A stretch of 64,000 nucleotides of DNA, taken from assembly GCA_963748205.1 (NCBI GenBank), contig CAVVIB010000023.1, positions 434,001 through 498,000 of the forward strand. The letters run 5' to 3'. This document shows positions 26,842 through 34,583 of the stretch, one piece after another. The notes under the pieces were generated by a model. The model was not told the origin of the DNA and did not search any database. It worked only from the letters and a program-made list of their open reading frames with translations. The position numbers were made by a program, and so were the translations under genes. The stretch comes from JAIBJN01 sp963748205 (GTDB lineage: Bacteria > Actinomycetota > Thermoleophilia > Gaiellales > Gaiellaceae). Positions within the stretch are counted from its first letter, which is position 1. Each line of letters opens with the position of its first letter.

Positions 26842-28182
26842 GTGAGCGGTGCCAGCATCACGGCGGAGCCCCCGTCCGGAGGGGCTCCGTCGTCCGGGCA
26901 AGGCCGTGACTGGCGGAGCTACGCGGTCGCCCTGGGCTTCCTCACACCGACGATCCTCTTCCTCGGGCTCTGGATCGTCTATCCGGCCGTCAACACGTTC
27001 AAGCGCAGCTTCTACAGCCGCACGGGCGACGAGTTCGTCTGGTTCGACAACTACGAGCAGATCTTCACCAGCGACGTCCTCTTCACGGCCGTCAAGAACA
27101 ACGCGATCTGGGTGCTGGTCGTCCCGGCGCTCGTGACGGCGATAGGGCTCGTCTTCGCCGTGCTCACCGAGCGCATCGCATGGTCCGTCGCCTTCAAGAC
27201 GGCGGTCTTCATGCCGATGGCGATCTCCGCGTTCGCCGCCGGCGTCACCTGGCGGATCATGTACCAGCAGGATCCCGAGCAGGGGGCGATCAACGCGGCC
27301 ATCGCGGGAGTGAAGGACGCGATCAACCCGCCCGGTGTGCTCTCCGACGCCGCGCCCTCGACGGATGCGCTGGTGGGCGATGCGGAAGGGGGGATCGAGC
27401 TCGCCGAGCCGGTCGAGGCCGGTAGCGTGGCCTCACTCGGGCTCACCCGGATCTCGGGCGACGAGGTGCCCGACGACGCGGTGCAGGCCGTGCAGCCGGA
27501 GCCGCTCCAGGGCGGCATCAACGGCGTCGTCTGGAGAGACTTCAAGCCGGGTGGCGGTACGCCCGGCGAGGTGGAGCCCGAGGAGGTCGGTCTCCCCGGC
27601 GTGACGGTCGAGCTGAGAAACGCCGACGGCGGCGAGGTCTCGTTGACGACGACCGAGGCCGACGGCACGTTCGCCTTCGAGGACGTCGGCGAAGGCCAGT
27701 TCGAGGTGGCGATCAACGCTGAGACCTTCGCGGAGCCGTTCAACGGCGTCGCCTGGCTCGGCCCGCGTCTGATCACGCCCTCGATCATCATCGCCTACAT
27801 GTGGATCTGGGCCGGCTTCGCGATGGTCGTGATCGCGGCGGGCCTGGCCGCCATCCCGCGGGACGTCATGGAGGCCGCGCGCACCGACGGCGCCACCGAG
27901 TGGCAGGTGTTCCGCCGGGTGACCGCGCCGCTCCTCATGCCCGTCCTCACGGTCGTCTTCATCACGATGCTGATCAACGTCCTCAAGGTCTTCGACATCG
28001 TCATTTCCGTCGCGCCCGGCTCGGTGCAGGACGACGCCAGCGTCCTCGCGCTCGCGATGTGGCGCACGGCGTTCGGAGGCACGAGCAACCTGGGTGTGGG
28101 ATCGGCGATCGCGGTCTTCATCTTCGTGCTCGTGATCCCGGTCCTGCTCCTCAACGTCCGCCGCTTCAGGAGGGAGGTCTGA
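26842..28182 (+). CDS. ABC permease 1 with SdrD/carboxypeptidase-regulatory-like insert
   Basis: This MalF-type permease has 446 residues, well over the usual 300. Helices 1-3 (about 28-50, 88-108, 115-137) and 4-6 (about 312-338, 372-396, 417-438) are normal, with the EAA loop DVMEAARTDGATEWQVF. Between helices 3 and 4, on the outside, about 170 extra residues are inserted. The insert has an acidic linker and then a beta-sandwich-like module (about 224-293): GINGVVWRDFKPGG, GLPGVTVELRN, TTTEADGTFAFEDVGEGQFEVAIN. This pattern matches SdrD B-like or carboxypeptidase regulatory-like domains. The frame is uninterrupted and both flanks are family-like, so the insert looks genuine. Confidence 0.9.
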   Translation: MSGASITAEPPSGGAPSSGQGRDWRSYAVALGFLTPTILFLGLWIVYPAVNTFKRSFYSRTGDEFVWFDNYEQIFTSDVLFTAVKNNAIWVLVVPALVTAIGLVFAVLTERIAWSVAFKTAVFMPMAISAFAAGVTWRIMYQQDPEQGAINAAIAGVKDAINPPGVLSDAAPSTDALVGDAEGGIELAEPVEAGSVASLGLTRISGDEVPDDAVQAVQPEPLQGGINGVVWRDFKPGGGTPGEVEPEEVGLPGVTVELRNADGGEVSLTTTEADGTFAFEDVGEGQFEVAINAETFAEPFNGVAWLGPRLITPSIIIAYMWIWAGFAMVVIAAGLAAIPRDVMEAARTDGATEWQVFRRVTAPLLMPVLTVVFITMLINVLKVFDIVISVAPGSVQDDASVLALAMWRTAFGGTSNLGVGSAIAVFIFVLVIPVLLLNVRRFRREV

Positions 28183-29069
28183 TGGCGACAGTCGAAGCCG
28201 CCGGGCGGCCGCCGGTCGAAAGCGGAGCCTCGAAGGGCCGCTTCGGCCGCTTCCTCGCGAGCACGCCGGTGCACATCCTGCTGATCATCGTCGGGCTGCT
28301 CTGGCTCGTCCCGACGATCGGGCTCTTCCTCACCTCGCTTCTCTCGGCAGAGGACTACCTCGAGGGCGGGTGGTGGCAGATCTTCTCGGACCCGGGCAAG
28401 TTCACGCTCGAGAACTACTCGGCGATCTTCGACAACGAGACGATCATGTCGTCGCTCGTGACGACGATCTGGATCGCGATCGGCGGCACGCTGCTCCCGA
28501 TCGTCATCGGGGCGCTCGCCGGATACGCATTCGCCTGGCTCGAGTTCCCGGGCCGCGACTGGCTCTTCATCGTCGTCATCGCCCTGCTCGTCGTGCCGCT
28601 CCAGATGGCGCTCATCCCGATGTTCCGTCTCTACGAGACGTTCCATATCAACGACACGATCTGGGCGCTGATCCTCTTCCACACGGCCTTCGGCCTGCCG
28701 TTCGCGATCTTCCTCCTGCGCAACTTCTTCATCGGGATCCCCAAGGATCTGCTCGAAGCGGCGCGGATCGACGGCGCCTCGGAGATCCGCATCTTCGTGC
28801 GGCTGATCCTGCCGCTCGGCCTGCCGGCCATCGCGTCGCTCGCCATCTTCCAGTTCCTCTGGACGTGGAACGACCTGCTGGTGGCCCTCGTGTTCGGCCG
28901 CGACACGCAGCCGTTGACCGTGGCGATCTATCGCCAGCTGGCCCAGTTCGGAGCCAACATCGAGATCATCGCGCCGGCCACCTTCGTCTCCCTCGTGATC
29001 CCGCTCGCGGTCTTCTTCGCCTTCCAGCGCTACTTCGTCGAGGGCCTGCTGGCAGGATCCGTCAAGTAA
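28182..29069 (+). CDS. ABC permease 2 (MalG type)
   Basis: This is the second membrane subunit, 295 residues with six helices and the EAA loop DLLEAARIDGASEIRIF that contacts the ATPase. Length and layout are standard, with no insert. ATG 28182 overlaps the last base of permease 1, and AGGAGGGAGGT just upstream is a strong ribosome binding site. The ATPase-lipoprotein-permease-permease order is a complete importer operon. Confidence 0.94.
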   Translation: MATVEAAGRPPVESGASKGRFGRFLASTPVHILLIIVGLLWLVPTIGLFLTSLLSAEDYLEGGWWQIFSDPGKFTLENYSAIFDNETIMSSLVTTIWIAIGGTLLPIVIGALAGYAFAWLEFPGRDWLFIVVIALLVVPLQMALIPMFRLYETFHINDTIWALILFHTAFGLPFAIFLLRNFFIGIPKDLLEAARIDGASEIRIFVRLILPLGLPAIASLAIFQFLWTWNDLLVALVFGRDTQPLTVAIYRQLAQFGANIEIIAPATFVSLVIPLAVFFAFQRYFVEGLLAGSVK

Positions 29070-29071
29070 CC

Positions 29072-30176
29072 GTGTCGAGAACGTGCGCGATCGTCGGAGG
29101 CGGCCTCGCCGGCCTCTGTGCCCATGCGACCCTCCGGAAAGGGGGGCTCGAACCGGCCGAAATTGCCGTGTTCGGAACGGACCCGGATCCCGCGGCCGTG
29201 TGGCGCGTGCGCTCCGCGGCGATCCGCCAGCGGCGGATGCGCTCCGAGAGCGACGGGCACTGCGCCCCGAGCTCGTTCCCGGGGCTGGCGGTGGGCGCGG
29301 CGATGCAGGCGCAGAAGCCCCGGGCCGCTCGTCGCGAGCCTCTTCGACCGCTACCACCCGACCGTCGGCGAGTTCCTCGACCACGTCGACGAGCTGCGCG
29401 CCGCCACCGGCTGGGACGAGAGCTTCCACGACGCACGGGTCGAGCGCGTCCGCGCGGTCGACGGCGGCTTCGAGGTCGACGGGCACGGCGTCTTCCCGCA
29501 CGTCCTGCTCGCGCCCGGCCATCCGGGACTCGCCTGGCCGGACGGGCTCGAGTCGGACCCGCGAGCGGTGCATGCCTACGAGCCGCACGAGTACTCGGAC
29601 ACCGTGGAGATCGTCGGCGCCGGCATGGCCGCGGCGACCGAGTGGCTGAACGCCCTCGACGCCGGGGCCTCGGTCGTCTCCGTCCGCCGCCGCGAGCCCG
29701 AGCGCCGACCGCTCAACCTCCCGCGCGTGCTCTTCAGCCGGCGCGGGCTGGCCGGGTTCCACCGGCTGCCGCCGGACGAGCGGGTCGCAGTCCTCGAGCG
29801 CTTCGGCGCCCCGTCCTACCCCGCGGGCCGCGCCTGGGACGAGCCGGTCGAGGCCGCGCGCAGGGAGGGGCGCTTCCAGGTCGCCCCGGAGCTGAACGGC
29901 GCGCCCCAGATCGTCTGCGCGACCGGCTTCCGGCGCGGCTTCCAGCACGATCCGCTGCTCGCGCGGCTGGTCGCCGAGCACGGGCTCGAGACCGCCGGCG
30001 GGTGGATCGTCCTGACGCCGGACTCGACGGTCGAAGGGCTCACCGACGAGACGCGGACGCTCGCGCTCGCCGGCGTGCCTGCGCAGTGGGCCTTCCCCGC
30101 CGCGGACACGCTCATGGGCGCCAAGTACGCGGCGCGCCGCTTCGCGCGAAAGGTGGACGCGTGGCGTACACGCTGA
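29072..30176 (+). CDS. FAD/NAD(P)-binding oxidoreductase-like protein (one frameshift)
   Basis: The N-terminus CAIVGGGLAGLCAHATLRKGG is a Rossmann FAD-binding motif, and a second nucleotide-binding segment reads VEIVGAGMAAATEWLNAL near residue 175. The C-terminal part ends with TLALAGVPAQWAFPAADT. After GAAMQAQKP the frame breaks in the CCCC run 29318-29321; removing one C restores PLVASLFDRYHPTVGEFLDH. The corrected protein has about 367 residues. It starts at GTG 29072 two bases after the permease stop and could share the operon. Substrate and reaction are not identifiable. Confidence 0.8.
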
Positions 30177-31339
30177 GGGGCCGGGTGGAGTCCCGTATCG
30201 CTGCTGCCCTTGCGCCGCTCCTCGTCGCCTGCGTGCTCGCGCTCGCCTTCCAGGCCTGGTGGCCGGTGCAGCTCGCCGGGCTGATGGTCGCCATCGGCCT
30301 CGCGCTGGACCCCGTCTGGTACCGGCTCGTCCCGTACCAGCCGGGCTGGGCGGCCGTCCCGCTCGGTCTGGTCGAGCTCGGCGCGGTCATGGGCCTCGCG
30401 CGCCTCCTGGAGGTGAAGGCGCCGCTCGCCGGCGCGCTCGGGTTCTTCGTCGGCGCCTGGCTTCTCGCGCAGGCTTTCGGCCACGCGGTCTTCCCGCTGG
30501 CGCGGCTCTCCTACGGTGAGGACGGCGGCGAGCTGGGCCGCGTCGGGCCCGGCGCCGTGGCGACAGCCCTCGTCGTCCTGGCCGCGGCCGGAGGCGTCGC
30601 CTGGGCGACGCAGCCGCCGGTCGTCCATCTATCCGCCGGGATCCACCAGGGCCCGCTCGTCCTCGACCACTCGCAGCAGCTCGTCGGCGAGCCGGGCGCG
30701 GTCGTGCGCGGCGGGATCATCGTCACGGCCGATGACGTCTCGATTCGCAACGTGACCATCATCGGCGGCGACCACGGCATCCAGGTCGATCACGCCGAGG
30801 ACGTCGTCATCGAACGGGTGAGCATTCTCGGCGCGTACCTGGACGGGATCAACGTGCGGATGAGCGAGGTGAAGATCCGCGACTGCACGGTCTCGATGCT
30901 CGGCAACGAGTACGGCCAGGGAATCGACATCTCGTTCACGGCGCATCTCGACCCGAGCCTGGTCGAGAACTGCCTCGTGACCGGCGGCCAGGAAGGCATC
31001 TTCCTCGACTCGGTCCACGCGATGGCGATCGACAACCACGTGCGCCAGACCACCCTGCGCGGCATCACCGTGACCGAAATGGCCATGGCCACGGTGGAAG
31101 GGAACACGGTCGAGGACGGCATCGGGATCGGCATCCTCTGCAGCGACTACTCGATGTGCGATATCCGGGAGAATTCGATCTCCGGGATTCGACGCGACCA
31201 CGAGTCCTCGGACAGCATGCGCGAGGGCTTCGGGATCGTGTCCCATTACTACGCGCACACCGAGGTGAAGGACAACGACGTTTCCCGAACGCGGCACGAG
31301 ATGGGCGCCTTCGCGGACGCGTACATTACCTCGCACTAA
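30161..31339 (+). CDS. Membrane protein with right-handed beta-helix (NosD-like) domain
   Basis: The 392-residue protein has four or five N-terminal membrane helices (residues 10-145) followed by an extracytoplasmic parallel beta-helix (about 165-390). The repeats read DDVSIRNVTIIGGDHGI, AEDVVIERVSILGAY, SEVKIRDCTVSMLGN and MATVEGNTVEDGIGIGI, as in NosD, pectate-lyase-like and carbohydrate-related repeat proteins. It starts at GTG 30161, overlapping the FAD protein gene. Neighbouring a sugar importer, a role in binding or processing a polysaccharide is possible but unproven. Confidence 0.82.
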   Translation: MAYTLRGRVESRIAAALAPLLVACVLALAFQAWWPVQLAGLMVAIGLALDPVWYRLVPYQPGWAAVPLGLVELGAVMGLARLLEVKAPLAGALGFFVGAWLLAQAFGHAVFPLARLSYGEDGGELGRVGPGAVATALVVLAAAGGVAWATQPPVVHLSAGIHQGPLVLDHSQQLVGEPGAVVRGGIIVTADDVSIRNVTIIGGDHGIQVDHAEDVVIERVSILGAYLDGINVRMSEVKIRDCTVSMLGNEYGQGIDISFTAHLDPSLVENCLVTGGQEGIFLDSVHAMAIDNHVRQTTLRGITVTEMAMATVEGNTVEDGIGIGILCSDYSMCDIRENSISGIRRDHESSDSMREGFGIVSHYYAHTEVKDNDVSRTRHEMGAFADAYITSH

Positions 31340-31355
31340 GTCCAACCCGATTTCT

Positions 31356-31385
31356 GTATGGTCTTTCCCCCCAGCAATCCCATAC
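31356..31385. repeat. Leader hairpin before the zinc-ribbon miniprotein
   Basis: GTATGG (31356-31361) pairs with CCATAC (31380-31385) across an 18-base, C-rich loop. The right arm ends just before the ribosome binding site GGGAGGAAA. It could be part of the promoter or a leader structure; no known riboswitch class is recognised. Confidence 0.3.
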
Positions 31386-31396
31386 GGGAGGAAAAG

Positions 31397-31591
31397 ATGG
31401 CGCGGAAGACGATTCTCGTTTGTGACAATTGTAATTCGGAAGTCGGTGAGGGAAAGGGCGCCGCGATGCGCGTCACCTACACCGACGCACGGCGGGGCGC
31501 AAAGGCGGCCGACCTCTGCGACGACTGCGCGGGGAAGATGCCCGGGCGAGCTGCTGCGCGCCGCGGCCGCAGGCCGAAGTCCGCCGTCTGA
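31397..31591 (+). CDS. Zinc-ribbon miniprotein (64 aa)
   Basis: The 64-residue protein begins ARKTILVCDNCNSEVGEG and contains a second pair LCDDCAGKM. The two CxxC pairs, 30 residues apart, suggest one zinc-binding finger. The C-terminus is very basic (GRAAARRGRRPKS), suggesting nucleic acid binding. It starts at ATG 31397 with GGGAGGAAA as ribosome binding site. It is flanked by two hairpins and is transcribed alone. I do not recognise a named family. Confidence 0.72.
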   Translation: MARKTILVCDNCNSEVGEGKGAAMRVTYTDARRGAKAADLCDDCAGKMPGRAAARRGRRPKSAV

Positions 31592-31606
31592 CAGGGCCTT
31601 TTCGGG

Positions 31607-31640
31607 GCCACTCCGGGGGAACGGGGGCCTCCGGAGTGGC
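31607..31640 (+). terminator. Strong hairpin after the zinc-ribbon gene
   Basis: GCCACTCCGG (31607-31616) and CCGGAGTGGC (31631-31640) form a perfect 10-bp stem with a 14-base loop. No T-run follows, so termination would have to be of the hairpin-only kind. The hairpin ends four bases before the -10-like box of the next gene, so a regulatory role there is an alternative. Confidence 0.45.
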
Positions 31641-31643
31641 GGG

Positions 31644-31658
31644 TAAGATGGGTCGGTG
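31644..31658 (+). promoter_or_regulatory. Leaderless-type -10 box of the addB-like gene
   Basis: TAAGAT (31644-31649) is followed by six bases and GTG 31656. No -35 consensus is visible because the hairpin occupies that region. Confidence 0.45.
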
Positions 31659-34583
31659 CCGCTCTCGCTGCTGGTTGGCCCGGCGAATGCGGGGAAGGTC
31701 GCGCGGCTCCTCGATCGATACCTCGAGAACCTCGACCGCGAGCCGTTCCTCGTCGTCCCGAACCGGGCGGAGGTCGACCGCGTCGAGCGGGACCTTCTCT
31801 CACGCTCGGGCGCGCTGCTGGGCGGGACGATCGGCACGTTCGACGACCTGTTCGAACTTCTGGCCCGAGGTGAGGCGCGCCGCCCTCCGGTCGTTACCGA
31901 GGCGCAGCGGACGCTCGTCCTCCGCCGCGCCCTCGCCGGCGCGAGCCTGAACGGCCTCGGGCCCTCGTCCCGCTTCGCCGGGTTCGGGGAGTCGCTGCTC
32001 TCGGCGATCTCCGAGCTCGAGTCGGGGCTCGTCGAACCGGCCGAGGCGGCAGGGGACCTGGCGCCGCTCTACCGCGCCTACCGTGAGGAGCTCGAGAGGC
32101 TCGACCTGAGCGACCGCGACCTCGAGCGTCGGCACGCAGTCGAGCGCGTGGAAGGGGAGCTCGCCGCCTGGGAGGGGCGTCCCGTGCTCGCGTACGGCTT
32201 CGAGGACCTGACCGGGGCGCAATGGGCGCTCGTCCAGGCGCTCGCCGGGCGGACCGACGTCTTCGTCTCGCTTCCGTACGAGCCCGGGCGCCCGGCGTTC
32301 GCCTCGCTCGGCAAGACCGCCTCCGACCTCGCCGGCCTCGCGGATGGGCGCGTGGAGGAGCTTCCGCCCGCCTATGCGGAGATCGCCCATCCGGCGCTCG
32401 CCCATCTCGAGCGGACGCTCTTCAGCGAGGGAGAGCAGCCGGAGCCTCCGCCGCTCGAGGGCGCCGTGCGCTTCCTCGAGGCCGCCGGCTCGCGCGGCAC
32501 ACTCGAGCTCGTCGCCGACGAGATCCTGCGGCTCCTCCGCGACGGCACGGCGCCGGAGGAGATCGGGCTCGTCTGCCCGAACCTCGACCGCCTGCGTGCG
32601 CCGCTCGAGACGGCGCTCTCCACAGCCGGCATCCCGTACGCCTTCGAAGGACGTGTTCGCCTCGGCCAGATCCCGTTCGGCCACGCGCTTCTCTCGGCGC
32701 TTCGCTTCCTCTGGCAGGGCGGCGGGCGGCGCGACCTCTTCGGCTTCCTCCGCTCGCCGTACTCGGGGCTTCCGCGAGCCCACGCCGACTATCTCGAGGG
32801 ACGTCTGCGGGGCAACGGCATCCGCACCAACGTCGAGGAGAAGACGGTGGGCCTGCGCGGCCAGGCGCTGCCGCAAATCGACGACGTCCGCGCCGCCGCA
32901 TCGCCGATCGAGGCGGTCCGGGTGCTGGCGGCGGGGATGCTGCGCGGCGCGTACGGCCTCGAGTCGCCGTCGGCGAGCGAGTCGTCGCGGGGCGACCTTC
33001 GCGCGTACGAGCAGGTCCTGCGGCTCCTGCGGGAGCTGGAAGGCTGGAACGACCTCGCGGGCTCGATCTCGCGGGAGGACGTGCTCGCGGCGCTCGAGCG
33101 CGTGCCGGTCCGGCTCGCCGGCGCCGCCGAGGCCGGGCGCGTGGCGGTCATCGACCTTCTCCGCGCCCGCACGCGCCGCTTCGAGGCGCTCTTCGTGCTG
33201 GGGCTCGAGGAGGGCAGCCTGCCCCGCCGGGTCAACCCCTCGCCCTTCCTCGACGACGACACGCGCCGCGACCTGGACGACCGCACCCGGTCCCGGCTCG
33301 TCAGGCCCGACGCCGTGGCGCGGGAGCGCTTCCTCTTCTACGCGGCCTGCACGCGCCCGTCGCGGCGGCTGACCCTCGTCCGCGAGGCGGCCACCGACGA
33401 CGGCTCGCCGCGGCAAGCGAGCCCGTTCTGGCATGAGGTGCGGGGGCTCTTCGACCCGTCCGACGTGGCGCGCTGGACGCGCCGGCGCGCGCTCTCGGCG
33501 CTCACGTGGCCGCTCGAGGACGCGCCCACGGAGCGGGAGCGCCTCCGCGCGCTCGCCGCCCTGGCCGCCGAGGATGCGTCCGGCGCACAGGCGCTCGCGC
33601 TCGCCAACGGGTGGGAGCGGCGCTTCGAGCGGGCGCAGGCAGCGTTCGACCGGCCGACGGAGATCACGAACCCTGCCGTCCTCGCGCAGCTGGGCGGTCG
33701 CACGACCTTCAACGTGACCGAGCTGGAGGCCTTCGCCACCTGCTCGTCGATCTGGTTCATCGAGCGGGTCGTCTCGCCGCGATCGATCGACGCCGAGGTC
33801 GACGCGAAGCTCCGCGGCTCGATCGCGCACACGACCCTGCACCGCTTCTACGCAGGGCTGCCGAAGGAGCTGGGCATCGAGCGGGTCGACCCCGCGACGA
33901 TCGAGGACGCCGTGCGCTTCCTGCGCCGCTGCCTCGACGAGGCGCTCGAGGGCGTGCGCCAGGAGCTCTCCGACCTGGAGCGCCGCGAGCTCGAAGGGCA
34001 GCTCTGGCGCGACCTCGAGCTCTTCGTCCGCGACGAGGCCGAGACGGAGGCCCCGCTCGTCCCCCGCCGCTTCGAGGTCGGCTTCGGGACGGAGCGCTCG
34101 TCGCCCGAGCTCCAGCGCGGCCTCGAACTCGGGGGCTTCGCGCTCTCGGGGAAGATCGACCGCATCGACGTCGACCCCTTCAGCGCCCGCGGGATCGTGT
34201 GGGACTACAAGTCGGGGAAGACGGCCTTCTCGGCCGCGAAGATCGACTCGGAGCTGAAGCTCCAGATCCCGCTCTACATGCTCGTCCTGCGCGACCTGGT
34301 AGGCATCGAGCCGCTCGGGGGCCTCTACCGCGCGCTCGCCGGCGAGCGCGATGCCCGCGGGCTCCTGCGGGCCTCCGCCAAGGAGGACGGCATCCCGGGC
34401 TTCCAGCGGAACGACTACCGCGACGAGGACGAGTTCTGGGCCCAGATCGACAGGGCGACGGAGCACGCGCGCGGGTTCGTCGGGCGCATCCGAGGCGGCG
34501 ACGTCCGCCACGACCCGCTCGGTGACGCCGGGTGCCCGACCTGGTGCGACCTCGCCCCGATGTGCCGGGTGAAGCGCCAATGA
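31656..34583 (+). CDS. AddB-like helicase-nuclease subunit with Fe-S PD-(D/E)XK domain
   Basis: This 975-residue protein is the B-type partner of a double-strand break resection complex. The N-terminus LLVGPANAGKVARLL is a degenerate Walker A (Val replaces Ser/Thr after GK), so ATPase activity may be lost. The C-terminal nuclease domain reads ALSGKIDRIDVD and VWDYKSGKTAF (residues about 832-855). Four cysteines, one in TELEAFATCSSIWF near 696 and three in CPTWCDLAPMCR near 964, match the Fe-S cluster of AddB-type nucleases. Its stop overlaps the AddA-like start (ATGA). Confidence 0.87.
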   Translation: MPLSLLVGPANAGKVARLLDRYLENLDREPFLVVPNRAEVDRVERDLLSRSGALLGGTIGTFDDLFELLARGEARRPPVVTEAQRTLVLRRALAGASLNGLGPSSRFAGFGESLLSAISELESGLVEPAEAAGDLAPLYRAYREELERLDLSDRDLERRHAVERVEGELAAWEGRPVLAYGFEDLTGAQWALVQALAGRTDVFVSLPYEPGRPAFASLGKTASDLAGLADGRVEELPPAYAEIAHPALAHLERTLFSEGEQPEPPPLEGAVRFLEAAGSRGTLELVADEILRLLRDGTAPEEIGLVCPNLDRLRAPLETALSTAGIPYAFEGRVRLGQIPFGHALLSALRFLWQGGGRRDLFGFLRSPYSGLPRAHADYLEGRLRGNGIRTNVEEKTVGLRGQALPQIDDVRAAASPIEAVRVLAAGMLRGAYGLESPSASESSRGDLRAYEQVLRLLRELEGWNDLAGSISREDVLAALERVPVRLAGAAEAGRVAVIDLLRARTRRFEALFVLGLEEGSLPRRVNPSPFLDDDTRRDLDDRTRSRLVRPDAVARERFLFYAACTRPSRRLTLVREAATDDGSPRQASPFWHEVRGLFDPSDVARWTRRRALSALTWPLEDAPTERERLRALAALAAEDASGAQALALANGWERRFERAQAAFDRPTEITNPAVLAQLGGRTTFNVTELEAFATCSSIWFIERVVSPRSIDAEVDAKLRGSIAHTTLHRFYAGLPKELGIERVDPATIEDAVRFLRRCLDEALEGVRQELSDLERRELEGQLWRDLELFVRDEAETEAPLVPRRFEVGFGTERSSPELQRGLELGGFALSGKIDRIDVDPFSARGIVWDYKSGKTAFSAAKIDSELKLQIPLYMLVLRDLVGIEPLGGLYRALAGERDARGLLRASAKEDGIPGFQRNDYRDEDEFWAQIDRATEHARGFVGRIRGGDVRHDPLGDAGCPTWCDLAPMCRVKRQ

